Positions 23,432 to 35,493 of a stretch of 64,000 bases of DNA are shown piece by piece. The notes beneath the pieces were generated by a model. That model had not been told where the DNA came from and ran no database searches. It saw only the letters and a list, made by a program, of their open reading frames with translations. The DNA is from Lumbricus rubellus (lineage: Eukaryota; Annelida; Clitellata; Crassiclitellata; Lumbricidae), in assembly GCA_945859605.1 (NCBI GenBank), contig OX243811.1, positions 55,860,069 through 55,924,068 of the forward strand, read 5' to 3'. Position 1 is the stretch's first letter; every line of letters starts with the position of its first letter. Both the position numbers and the translations under genes were made by a program.

Positions 23432-26400
23432 TGGACTGTGCGTATGTACTTTGAATATTTCTCTGAACATTGTATGTTTGATGAGCTGGAGAATGTTGTA
23501 ATGTCTGGCATGAATAGTTGTGTTGTGCTTTCTTGTGGCATTGTGGTGAGTGAAAATCTGTTACTGAAAAACACATTTTTTGGAGAAAATATAAAAATGT
23601 TGAATGAAATATTTTGTTTTAAACTACAGAATCAGTTTCTGCACTGGTGTTTCATTTCAGAGAAATCTTGCTGCACAGACTGGAGATCCAGATGGAAATG
23701 GAAAAGGTGGAAAGTCTGTTTTCAGGTAACACTCATTGTCAAGAAAAATGGAGATTTTTCATGTTTGTAGAATTTTCTGATTTTTGGAAGTTCTTAGAAA
23801 ACATTTGTAAAGATTAAGAATCTGGCTTTCCCTTGTGTTTACCAAGAACTGTGAGTGCACTGATAGCTCTGTGCTGAATTAATATTAAATACAATGCCAT
23901 GCATTTGGTAGTATCAAGCACAATGGGGAATAAGACATAAGAACATATTATGTTCAATTATAGTGCTTAGTTATCAGATTTTGTTTTTGTTGTTCTTGGA
24001 ATATTGCTCTTTACTTTTTGCTCATTGTTCAATTAAATATCATTACTGATATTGTGTAATTTTTTTTATATGTTTCATTGTTTCATCCAGCCTTCTTTAT
24101 GGAAGCCAGGCTGCATACTTTGAAGCAGAGACCTTGCCACGTATAAAGCACAAAAAGTTTGGTACAGTATCAATGGTGAATGGTGGTAATGGAGTACATG
24201 GATCACAGGTTAATATAGCAAGTGCAAATCTTCTTTACATTAATACTCAATAAAATTTACTTCACAGATCTGAGATCTTTAACCCAAGTTTGGTCCAGTG
24301 AATGATCGGTAGCCTATGCACATGTACAACTACAAAATTGTAGATACTATTTAGAAGATCAAACAGAAAGCAAGCTTGATGAATTTTTTGTCTTAAGCTA
24401 AAATTTTATTGGTGCATTCAATCATTAAAAGTTAAAATTTTACTCCGAATTAGTTGTTGGTTGTAGAAATATTTAATTTGTTTAGCATATTATCTTTATT
24501 GTAAGCAGTTTATTGTTTAGAGTGTGACTGCTTCTTTTCTGTTGACAGTTTTTCATCACCCTTGCGCCCAACATTGACTACCTGGACAGTCAGAATCATA
24601 CGGTATTTGGGGAAGTTGCTGAGGGTCTGGACGTCCTCAACAGTTTGAATGAAGCAATTGTTGATGCCAATAACATGCCGTATAAAGATATTCGAATATT
24701 CCACACTGTTGTTCTTGATGATCCATTTGAAGATCCTCCGGGTTTGGAAAGCTACATTCCAGATCGATCACCTTCACCGACTCCAGGAAGGTTCAAGGTC
24801 AGGTCATGTGTAGCTCACACTGTTTTCTAAATGCAACTATGAAGACTTTACTGGATTTCATTATTTTGACCAAAAAGATTGAAACTGAAAACACTAGAGT
24901 CATTACATGTTGTACTAATTAAGGGAATCGCTTTTCAGTAATCCATTTCCTATGGTTGATAAACTACCGGTACATAACACTTAAGCACTGACCTTAAAAG
25001 TTGTCGGATATACTCACATAATTGCTGAAAATAAAATATGTAAATAATTAAATATGTTTGCCTTTACCTCATTTACATCTTGGGAATGCCCCGTTTTGAT
25101 GCTTATCTCATTGGGTTGTGACAGAATTGCCAATACAAGTAGATGAATGAAACTGGTTGTCATAAAACTGATTATTTGCCTATATTTTCTGTTGGGTGCT
25201 CCACAACTTTAGTTACATTTAATACCACAATAGTGACTTTGAAATTAAATGTTTTAAAGATTAATTAAGGATGTGCTTAAAGTGTGAAAAAAGAATCCCT
25301 TGGATGCCCCTTACCTTCCAGGCTGGGCTGACCTAACAAGTATCAGGACGGTATTCAGATTTGAAAATAGGTGCGTGGATGCCATCCAGCCGCATTTCAA
25401 TCCCTGAATCAATGGCTAAATTTTGTTGTGGTGACTTCCTGGACAGCATTGCTGTAGTCTTTCTTGCAAATCTCATTAGAGACATTTAAGGCTTGATATG
25501 AATGGATGTCTTCTTGTTTGAACAGGGTGGTCGCATTGGTGTTGATGAAGAAGTAGATGATGACAAAGGTTTATCAGCTGAAGAGATCGAAAAGCGTCGT
25601 AAAGAAAAAGAGGCAAAAGCAAACGCACAGATACTGGAAATGGTTAGTATGATATCCACATCAATGGCTCTTTTCTCTGACATAGGCTAACAGTTCTTAG
25701 CTGGTTTTCTGTAAGGCGCCCTTGTAACTGTGTTACTGCGCCATATAAATCGTCGTAATTATTATTATTATTATTATTATTTTTTAATCTAAGTTGGCTG
25801 ACCTTACTTACTTACTTCACAAGGTGGAAAAATATGGAAATTTGTATTCATGAGTGATTTTGAGGTTATACATCAAGTAATGTTATGAAGCACTGTCCTA
25901 GGTTATCATTTTATTTTGATGACTTTTTGTGATACAAAAGTAACAAGATCTTAAATACGATATATTTGAATATGTTGCGAATGCTTCAAATGCATTTGAT
26001 CTTATTGATAGGCTACATATGATCGATGTGCCTGGTAATATTAAAATGTGTTTGGTGAATGAGTATACACATTTTAATCATCATTTTAAAGCTTAATTGT
26101 CTTTATCGAAGTTTATAAAAATAGACTGCCATGATTGGTTTAGCATTCAAAATGCTTTATTGACCTTGAATTATGATTCCTCCATGCATGGAAAACTACA
26201 CACCAGATAAAGTGAATCCTTGGGATCAATACCTGATAATTGAATACATAAAGCAGCATTGCTAGTTAATGGTACTGATGGAAATTGAAGGATCTTAGTG
26301 AATGGATGTTACAACTGAACTGGACAAGTGCTTCTGTGGCAATCTGTGCCTATTGGCTGCTGAATGGTTACATATTAATATGTTGGTCTTGTTGCTTAGT

Positions 26401-29400
26401 GGTATATTATTTGAATATGTTGTCGTTGACAGGTTGGTGATCTGCCAGATGTTGACGTGAAACCACCAGACAATGTTCTCTTTGTCTGCAAATTAAATCC
26501 AGTCACAACGTCTGAAGATCTCGAAATTATATTCTCACGTTTTGGTACAATCGCAAGGTATGATTAATGATTATGTACATGCTCTCAATCAATCAATCAA
26601 GTATGTCATTGCAACTGTACTAATTAGATCTGTTAAACAATTGGCTATTTTACAAATGGTCGTTGACAAAGGTGAGGCCTAGAAGACTTGAGTCAACTTG
26701 AGAAGGTTAATGTGTAGGACATAGGAACCTCAAACAAGTGCTTACCTCACAATTGCTCAATGCCATTGATTGGTGATTGGTTATTAAAATAGTGATGCTT
26801 AATAAATGTGTAGTAAAGATAACACAAGCCAGTGTCTAAAAAAACTTCCAAGTTCAATGTAGTTCATTGTAATGTAATGCAATTGAACACTTACATATGA
26901 ATTATCTTAAAAGCCTTTCAGGGTGCTGTGTATCCAGTTATTGGTCATATGGAAAAGGGTATGATCATTGTCATAAGCAATGCTTGTCTAGTTCTCTAGC
27001 TGACTAACGGACGTAAATTAGCAGTAGCGAGTACAGTACTGGACCCTATGCAACACTGATGGAATTGAGTTAAAGCCATGCATGATCGCATGGTCAACAT
27101 TGTTATCCTATCCATTAAAAGGTGTGAAATTTGTCCAGAGGTTTACTTGTTATTCTTGTTTTTCTTCTATTAGAAAAATATTTCCATTCTTCCTGTGCAG
27201 TATTTCTTGTTTAGCTTTGTTTGACATTTGTTTCTTGTTGAATTTTTTGCTCTGTACTGTTATTTGTTCAAATGAAATTACTTGTTTCTGTAGCTGTGAA
27301 GTGATCAAAGACCAGAAGACAAAAGAATCATTGCAATATGCATTCATAGAATTTGATAAGGTAGGAGCTTCTGAGTTATAAACTTTTTGCTAATATTTAA
27401 TTTCATTTTATTCCATTATTTTCATTGAGAGTCTTGTCACAATAATTTGTACAAATTCAGGATTGAATATTGTGTAGTAACAATAGATCTAATCACTACA
27501 AGACTTGTAATAATACCTAAATGTTTTAAATTTGTTCTTTTTTAGCCAGAAGATTGTGAGAAGGCATATTTCAAAATGGACAACGTTCTAATTGATGAGA
27601 GGCGCATTCATGTAGACTTCAGCCAGTCTGTGTCAAAAATTCAGTGGAAGCCAAAAGGTGATTGCCAATTTACCAGAAAAAAATTGCTGTTAACTAGAGT
27701 TGCTTACAACCGTAGCACATGCTACAGTTGTGAGTTGAAATGGTTGAAGTTTAATAGTTGGCTGTTGCCGTACTTATACAAATGCAAAGCAGTGTTAATT
27801 GTAGTACTTGACAAAGTTCTGTCTTGCATTTTTTGTTAGGCCTAATGCACTGTGCATTTTCCTAATAACTACTATTGCAAACATTGTAATCAAATAAATA
27901 TTCTTTTCTGGCCTTCTGACTTTCAATTTTGTGATGGATTGATCAATACCCGATTTTAAGTTTCGTGTTAATGTTGATAGACTTTTTGCAATTTAAAAAG
28001 TTGTGAGTTTATTTTATGCTTCAACAATGTAGGCCTACATTTGAAATGTTTCATGATACAGTTACAATGAAATGTGTTGTAATGTGCAAATCTGGTTAAT
28101 GGTTATACTCAAAGCAATGTTTCACCACACAACTATTTAGTTTTCCAGCATATTATTCATGTTTGTTGAGCAGGGAAAGGAAAACCTGAGACGAGCAAAG
28201 AAGAGGAGAGAGAGCAGTTGCGAATCAAACATCCGGACGACAGAAGGAAGTATCCTTTTCCTTTGAATATTATTTACAGTTATGTTTCTTTTTAATTAGT
28301 AGAACAGGAGGGAAGAAATGCACCATTCCTTCTGTGACCATTCTGCAGGTTTAGCAAAGGGAACAAGCCTTTATTTTTGACATTAGCATGAAACTGTATT
28401 GAAAGCTGGTAGATGTAACTACTGAGAGATTCTAGATGTTGGTACCCTTTGACAAATGTGAATGGCCATAATTTTTCTTAACTAAAGCAGATTTGTAATT
28501 TTGCTTGAACAAATTTTGTGTGCTGAATTCTTTTAACATATTATTTAATTATTGAAAAAGAATAAATTAATTGTAAATTAAAGCCTGGCAAATGTATTAT
28601 TCCTCTGTGTATTACATCGTCCTTAATTTCTGCACTAGCGATAAATATGACTTAGTGTTTGAGGAAGCAACAACATCAGAGCATAAACGAGAAAGGAAAA
28701 AATCAAAAGACAAAGCTGAGGAGCAGGTCAGTAGTTCTTTCGTCTTCATGTGTAGCATATGATTGGCCACAATACAGCTTGTGAACGTGTGGCTTTTTCA
28801 TGTTTATGAAAGAATGATAGATGTGTTGCTGAAGGTAAAAATTACAGAATTTTTTTACATACAGCAATAAGGATTATTGTCAGGAGCTTCGACACCCTGA
28901 CCTTTAGAATGCATTTAAAATTCAATTGCTTTCTTTTTCCCTGAAGTTACATCCTCGATACTGTCCTAAATTCCCCTTTTGGCTTGCGACTGTACCAACT
29001 ATTGAATTTGGCAGTGCAACCATTAACTCAAGGGTGTCAAAGAACTGGCCCGCCAACGATTTTTTCTGGCCTGCAGAGCCTTCCATAAAGATGACAAAAT
29101 TAGAGGATAAAAGTTCAAATTTTTATAATTTACAGTCAGCACCAAATATCTTGCAAATCTTCATGGTTTATTGTATGTAAAGTTGTAAGCCTATATAGTA
29201 GGCCCATCTTGCTAGAGTATGACTTCGTTTTATAAATGGATTTTATAGAACAAAAGACACATTGCTACAGGAGCTTCGACACCCTGGCCCGCCACTTGTT
29301 AGAAGATTTCACAATGGCCCGCCACTAAAAAAGGTTCGACACCCCTGCATTAACTGATGCTTCCGAATGTTTGACATATACACTTGGCACTGTAGAAGTT

Positions 29401-29902
29401 CTCAGAAGATTGTCATTATTCATTAGGTTTTTTGGTCAACAAGTTTGTGGGCAACTAATGGTTGATCAATGAGTGGAAGTGGTATACAGCATTCATGATA
29501 CATTACATAGATTTAGACACACTTTTTAACTGGCAAGTCATGAAGAGCTAAAGCTTTGTGTCTAATAATATAACTATATATTGTTTATTTAATGGAATAA
29601 CTGCTGGTTTGATTTGGGGTATTTTGTCATTTTGCTAGAAACATCATAAGCGAAAGGGACATACAAAATCTGAAAGGAGCCCAAGTCGACCCGAACACAC
29701 TTCAAAACACAGATCGCGGAAACGTAGCTCAAGTCGGTCTTCTGAACGTGCAGCAAACAGGAAGCGAGTGGAGAGTCACTCATCGTCCGAAAGACACGAG
29801 CATAAAGACAAGAATAAGAAACACAGGAAGAGATCAGAGAGTCTTCACAAACATACGGATAAGAAAAGACACCACATGTCGCACAAGAAAAGTTCACATT
29901 GA
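22113..29902 (+). CDS. PPIL4: PPIL4: cyclophilin-like peptidyl-prolyl isomerase with RRM
   Basis: Nuclear cyclophilin-RRM protein associated with spliceosomes. Twelve in-phase exons give 472 aa (human about 492): 22113-22182, 22689-22756, 23661-23725, 24091-24208, 24549-24797, 25526-25642, 26433-26557, 27294-27360, 27546-27657, 28174-28249, 28639-28726, 29639-29902. All introns are GT-AG. The N-terminal cyclophilin domain (about 1-160) starts [17 protein letters not shown] and contains [26 protein letters not shown] and [12 protein letters not shown]. Next come the family hallmark [12 protein letters not shown] and an acidic linker. The RRM (about 240-320) has RNP2 LFVCKLNP and RNP1-like [14 protein letters not shown] follows, then a Lys/Arg/Ser/His-rich tail typical of splicing-associated proteins. 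The cyclophilin active-site segment is degenerate. Intron 1 holds a telomere-like element and intron 2 a LINE relic. Confidence 0.97.
22387..22607. mobile_element. Inverted-repeat element with telomere-like minisatellite, copy 1 (PPIL4 intron 1)
   Basis: 221 bp flanked by TAATTATG on both sides (22379-22386 and 22608-22615). Ends are imperfect inverted repeats: GGCGATCATGTA, then ATCAGGGGACGAAAA, then TACAGT. The core has CTAACCCTAACACTAACCCTAACC and nearly two units of a 32-bp repeat containing CCTAACCGACCCTCACGA. It shares the GGCGA terminus, 8-bp duplication and core repeat with 48133-48385. Non-coding. Confidence 0.85.
22820..23430 (+). mobile_element. Degenerate non-LTR retrotransposon 3' end with (GAT)n tail (PPIL4 intron 2)
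   Basis: Broken frames read like the C-terminal part of a reverse-transcriptase ORF ([48 protein letters not shown]). The segment ends in a (GAT)n run at 23398-23430, as RTE-like LINEs often do. Several stops interrupt it. Confidence 0.6.
25268..25408. repeat. Old dispersed repeat, copy 2 (PPIL4 intron 5)
   Basis: Diverged partner of 21471-21605, sharing GTGCTTAAAGTG and the AGATTTGAAAATAGGTGCGTGGA block. Confidence 0.5.
25710..25782 (+). repeat. SINE-like 3' tail with (ATT)n
   Basis: TGTAAGGCGCCCTTGTAACTG then CGCCATATAAATCGT and an ATT run. The reverse complement of 59721-59791 matches it closely, so this is a dispersed element tail. Confidence 0.6.
29029..29347. mobile_element. hAT-type MITE (319 bp) in PPIL4 intron 11
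   Basis: Perfect 8-bp duplication CATTAACT at 29021-29028 and 29348-29355. Ends are CAAGGGTGTCAAAGAACTGGC and the complement of GGTTCGACACCCCTG, followed by subterminal GGCCCGCC words on both sides. TIR form and duplication length fit the hAT superfamily. Non-coding. Confidence 0.9.
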
Positions 29903-30698
29903 ATGATGAAGTTCTGAACTAATTCTTAAGTAATTGGGAAACATGATTTTGAGGAACAGTTTATTGAAGTAGATTAGTTTTCTTGCAGCAAGTAGAGTTT
30001 GAATACATCAAAACAGTTGGGTTTACTTAACTGAACAGTGTAGAAAATGTTGAGAGACGTTTGCTAAGTAATAGATGTACCAATTCAGGATAGTTTTAAG
30101 CTTCCTGGATCTTGTGTCTTTTGTATGTCTTAGACCATCAGATACACCGAGTTGAATGTAATCGCATATTTACAACAACAAAACTTGAAACTATTTCTGT
30201 AACGTAATGAAGTTTATGGTGATGTTTCCAAGATGGTATGCTTGCCTCATTATATGATTATGGAAACTGCTCCCTTTGATCAGGGGCCAAATTTATGTCC
30301 CTGTCTTAGGCAGTTTTCCTAGCCTTGGCAAAAGTTGGCATATAATGATGTATGGCTAGAGCCCCACTTTCACTCCCTGATCTTCCACTGAATGTTAGTG
30401 TAGTTGTAGCGGAGGAGCACAAAGTGGAACCAAAAATCTTGAAATTTATACCCAGATTTGAATCTGCAACCTTACGATATCTGGTCATGCCCACTAGCTT
30501 GCACCATAGCATCCACCCGGTTTAGTAATTTTACATCAAATATATATATAACCAATGAAGAGCATTGGTTGAGAGCAATAGAAGTTGAATGGTATCCAAT
30601 GTTCAGATGTCCAATGATTGCAACACTAGTTAATTTTCAATTTTAGTTAAGGAACAAGTCATGACTCAATCCATGTCTTTTAATCAACTTCATTAGTG

Positions 30699-30704
30699 AA
30701 TAAA
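30699..30704 (+). promoter_or_regulatory. Candidate polyadenylation signal for PPIL4
   Basis: AATAAA, within AATAAATAAA, is the first clear match seen downstream of the PPIL4 stop, about 800 nt away. Position only; no transcript evidence. Confidence 0.35.
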
Positions 30705-31039
30705 TAAACTAATTATAAAAGCCAACTAACAGTGGAAACCTATTTCACACACTTAACCAATTCACGAAGTCCTACCCTCGTGCATACTGAATTATATTTA
30801 TAAATAAATGCTGAACCAACTATACATCAGTACATCTAGTATACCTGCAGCACAAAGGCAGGCTGGTCGTAATCTTTTTTGTAAATTGCCTCATCAGTAA
30901 TGACAACTTTTGGAGTCATGCTTTGTAAAAACTAATACTTGTAAAGCTGATCTATAGTGTAAATATTAAGTTCTCACCTTGTCAGTATTGTATCTCTCGT
31001 AGCCATCAAACTCTTCGGCAAGGGGAAACTGTTGGTTAT

Positions 31040-31240
31040 GAGATATCACACTTCTATTAGACAGTCACGAGCCTTTGTGACTGTGGGCCTTACCAACTGG
31101 AACAGCCTTCCATTAGACTTGAATGATGCCTGGGATAAACTTGCCCCAACCCCGCTTTAACTCGAATGTCACTATTTTAGCTGTGGCTGGTCTGAGCAGG
31201 TCTCTGGAAGAGGTGCTATATAAATTCCCCAAATGAATTA
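31040..31240 (+). mobile_element. Non-LTR retrotransposon 3' end (LINE fragment)
   Basis: The translation contains RQSRAFVTVGLTNWNSLPLD, a conserved pattern at the end of CR1/L2-like reverse-transcriptase ORFs. A 3' tail CTGGAAGAGGTGCTATATAAATTCC follows, related to the tails at 15815 and 21880. It is 5' truncated. Confidence 0.65.
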
Positions 31241-31244
31241 ATAA

Positions 31245-31755
31245 GGGGCCATCCATTTATTACGTACACAGGAAGGGGCAGTCACCGGATTTGGATGATT
31301 CTGCTTACAGCGGGGAAAGAGTCTCAGCAAAATGTACATATACAAAATAAATTTGTAATTATGACGTCCACATTAGCCTATTTATAACTTTATTATCCCA
31401 TATTGTTCAATGGCATTTGATTTGATTATTATTATATTCAGATATAAAACCATTATGTCAACAAATTATAGCTAGCAAATAATAATGATGTACTAAAAAA
31501 TAGTAGCCTACAGTAACATGTTTTTTAAGATGGCTTTAACTCTTTCCCGCCGGATCAGGTCGCGGGTGACCCGATTAACCTGATAGGTATCAGAACAATT
31601 CCGGCGGGAATGAGTTAATAGCTAATTAATTTCTGTAAGGGAGAGAAGCTGTTTTAGGTACACATGTGGGTTGCACAAAATGTATGAGATGCAACTGGGG
31701 AAAGGCATTGAAAATATGAATTTTTCATGTACATTATAATATATATGGTTGGGTC
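31245..31755. mobile_element. Dispersed inverted-repeat element, copy 2, with nested insertion
   Basis: Partner of 5859-6302. Left end GGGGCCATCCATTTATTACGTA. Right end is a degenerate inverse (ATATATGGTTGGGTCC). A 75-bp TTAA-flanked element interrupts it at 31540-31614. Confidence 0.7.
31540..31614. mobile_element. 75-bp TTAA-flanked palindromic element, copy 1
   Basis: TTAA lies at 31536-31539 and 31615-31618. Inverted termini are CTCTTTCCCGCCGGA and its near complement TCCGGCGGGAATGAG, with an inner CGGGTGACCCG palindrome. TTAA duplication and a C-rich CTTT start are features of piggyBac-type elements. It is far too short to code. Confidence 0.7.
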
Positions 31756-32742
31756 CTAAAAGAATGTAGAAGCTACATTGTAGATGCACCAATGACTAAT
31801 CTATGACAAAGAATGAAACAATACAATGAAATGTGAGGGGAATTCAACATTTTAATAGGTTATTCAAAGCTAAGAAGACATCAAGTACACAAAAGACTTA
31901 ATACGTGTACAGTGGACAAAGTCAGCTGTGCAGTGAGGCTTTTTTGTCTATTGGCCAGGATATATTATACCTAACAATGACAAGTATGAATAAAATCGAA
32001 CACACATCAGTTTTTGACTGCACAGTGCACACACTGAAAGATGCTTGAACAAAGAATACATTGCAATTCAAGCATTACAAAACTGGATTAATTTCTTGGA
32101 AATTCACAGTTCAACAGAACGCAAACTGCCCCGCACACTGTATTGCATATGGATACTTACAAAGCACTTCTAGCTGTATTAACTACCGGTATTGAAAATG
32201 TGCTAGTTGTGTGCTAAATGTGTTAGTTGGTATAAAAAAGACTATCAGCCAATATCGCACAAACTTACCTGCTTTAAGAAATCAAAATATAAGCAGGAAA
32301 CTGGGTCAGAATAGAAGTGTGAGACCATTAGTAGAGAGCTTAAGTGGGCCAACGCATTGTTCAGGACTATTAGGGTGTCATGTGGCAACTAACACACCAT
32401 GGTTCCTATGTTTGGTTACCTGTTGCTTTCCATAAAATTTTTAGCAAAACTCGCACCACATAAAGCAATCATGTGGATAAGGACATATATTCACAAGGCC
32501 CAAATTTTTTAAAATAGCTTTCAATTTCTAACAATTCACTTGGGATCTTTGATTCTTAACACAGAGATTAATTTTCTTGGTTCAGTATATTTTTAACATA
32601 GTAGCTAAAATCATTAAATCACATTAGAAATGTGCCAATTGGAGAAGGGCTCATTTTGCTCAAGTGTTGATGATGCTACACAAATAGTGATGAAAATAAT
32701 TAATAAATTCTACAAAAATACTACAGTGCAGCCTTCCAAATA

Positions 32743-33555
32743 CACTGTGTCCACGATAAAGTAGAACCCAAAATGAAGTGCCATAACTCGGTCAAAACTT
32801 GTATGATTTGTCTGAAATTTTACACACATCAACGGTGGCCATATATACACGAGATCCTAAAGCCGATTTGAAATATTCGTGAGTTTGCCAAATTTATGAT
32901 CGTTTGAGATAGAGCGCCAAAAAATGCAACTTTCCAACATGCAAACGTTAAAGTAGAACCCTAAACTTTGTGAAATATCTTGGTTAATTGCAGTATTATA
33001 AAAAAAATGGTTTTCAGCGCAGAGGACATTTTATACAACCAGCTAGGCTACTGTTACGTAAAAAAGGTCTCGTAGTGTGTCTGTTTCCGCAAATGTCGCT
33101 TATAAACTACAGCCGATGTATCCACTGCGCTAACCAGAAAAATAACGTCATGCTATGCGTTTTACTGTTCGGTAACTTGGTTTCTGAACCCCCCAATTTC
33201 AAAAGGGTATATCTTCGTAACCGTTCAATAAAATGTAATAAAATTTGCAGGGTATGGATGGAAAAGACTGAAGATCATGTGCTTCAAATTTGGTACCTAT
33301 AATACTGCAATTAACCAAGATATTTCACAAAGTTTAGGGTTCTACTTTAACGTTTGCATGTTGGAAAGTTGCATTTTTCGGTGCTCTATCTCAAACGCTC
33401 ATAAATTTGGCAAACTCACGAATATTTCAAATCGGCTTTAGGATCTCGTATATATATGGCCACCGTTGTTGTGTGTAAAATTTCAGACAAATCCTACAAG
33501 TTTTGACTGAGTTATGGCACTTTATTTTGGGTTCTACTTTATCGTGGACACAGTG
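32743..33555. mobile_element. Tc1/mariner-type MITE with about 258-bp inverted arms (813 bp)
   Basis: TA dinucleotides flank both ends (32741-32742 and 33556-33557). The left arm (32743-33000) and right arm (33298-33555) are reverse complements with about ten mismatches, starting CACTGTGTCCACGATAAAG. The word AAAGTAGAACCC occurs twice per arm and may be a transposase-binding repeat. The spacer has no credible coding sequence. TA duplication points to IS630/Tc1/mariner. Confidence 0.9.
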
Positions 33556-35134
33556 TAGAGTGGTCGCATACCTGACTGTCACTCAAGGTTCAAATCCCTG
33601 TCAGAGCAGAATCATTTTCAGGCATTCTGTTTCATAAATTCCACTAGCAAACTTCACAGTTCACACCATACCACTCGACTAAATTTAGATAAACATTAAC
33701 TACATTACTTTGCTGCAATCAGCTCTAGATCTGAGATGTAATAACCAATGGACAAATAAATATCCGACAAAAAACAGTCTTATAATTTTTTGAGACATTA
33801 CCGCCATTACTGGTGCTTGTGATGACAACAATGCATAAAGACAAATGCATCTAAGTCACAGGTTTTTACTGGACAAATGGCAGCACTTGAAACATTATTA
33901 CTACATCTGAATAGGACGTACAAGAGCTATGATAGGCAAGAATGACAAAAGATCATAATAGTAATTCAACAAAACACACCGTTTTGACGAAATAACGCAA
34001 TCTTTTACTGTTAAAACAAATAACTGACAGTACACAGCATACCATTTGAAACTTAGGTTGACCAGCGCAGAGCGTGACAACGAACTTGAATCAATGGAAG
34101 ATGGCAGCAGATCAGTAGTCAATATGCGAACAATTATTACAGGTTCATTACTGAAATACGTCAATACCACGAGCAATAGGTACGTCAATGATTGATATCA
34201 AACTGCGATACTACAGTTACAGAAGTCACATGACCAACACGGCTGCCATTTTATCTATAAAAGAAAACAACAGTATGACAATTATTCTTCACTTGACAAC
34301 TGCCAGACACCAGTAGAACAATACATGTCAATATCTCAATGTACAGATCTAACTTTGAGCGGCTACGGTTTACAAATCATACAACAGCTAAAGCAATATA
34401 TACAAGTATTATGCTATTTCCAATTAATCTTTTACTGAAAAATGTGAGAAACATGTCAGTACAGCTTATTGAGGCAAACTCAGCAAGGTAGCTAATTTGC
34501 CTGTTTACAGGACTGCTTCCATGAAGTCTTTTTCTCCACCAATCTGCATCAACTGGGTGCTACACTGACCAGCAATATACAATTGCCCTTATGACCTGCA
34601 CTCATGCTGCACTAATAAAAGGAGATTATAAATACCGCCTCAGACTTACGTCAGATTTGCACAGTATGCTACTAGTTTACAGCTCAAGCTGCTATGACGC
34701 TGTTGTTTCTTTTCACGTACACCAAGTTAAGGTCACTCACAAAGACCGTACATTGTATCATATCGTTGAAATGCTGCCTATAAAATTGGCGATATCCTGG
34801 GTTAAGGAAGACTGAGTTCACGGCACTGGTTACCAATGCAAAAGCACATCAGAGTTTAAGATCTTCCAATCTTCTTGTCAGATTCTTTACTCTGCCCATC
34901 GACTCCAACTTCTAAATTCGAGCATTGACGCTTTGCTTTAGTTCGCTCATCTTTCCTATCCTGATTCTTCTGATTCTCATCTCATCCCTTGGCATTTCAA
35001 CCCTAAGAGCTCTGCCTTGGAATCGAGGCTTAAACTTCTTGACCTCTTAGTTCCATTTTCATTGAACAGAATTACGATTCCGGTTCAAACATTCTATGCG
35101 ATCATACTTTTTGCATTGTCAGATCCTAGGGGCC

Positions 35135-35200
35135 TTTCATACATTTCTCTTGAAGTGGCAGCGTATAAAAATTTTAAAATTATAATTACAACGTAAAGTA
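35135..35200 (+). repeat. LINE/SINE 3' tail
   Basis: GGGCCTTTCATACATTTCTCTT then GAAGTGGCAGCGTATAAAAATT and ATTACAA. Same tail type as at 21880 and 15815. About 130 bp upstream may be decayed LINE sequence, but it could not be read confidently. Confidence 0.5.
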
Positions 35201-35493
35201 TCCAAAGACATAACTTAATTACATAAAATAAAATGAATAAGGCTGTAGAAAAAAAAGATCATTGAAATAATAAGAGGCATAACAATAAAGACTTTCCAAA
35301 GCAGAGCTATGTCTTAGATGGGATAGCAACAAAGTGATGTGTACCAGGCTGTAAAATTTTAAAAAGTAATATCCGCAACAGTCATCTTTTCTGGTTCAGT
35401 CATACATACTAGTCGCTCTCCTTAGCTAAACTTATTGAAATATCCACAAGATTAATCCTAAATGGGGTGCTTCACAGGAATGGCTGTCTAGTG

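Noticed and set aside
32988..33302. 104-aa open frame
   Set aside because: It spans the spacer and arm of the mariner-type MITE and resembles no known protein.
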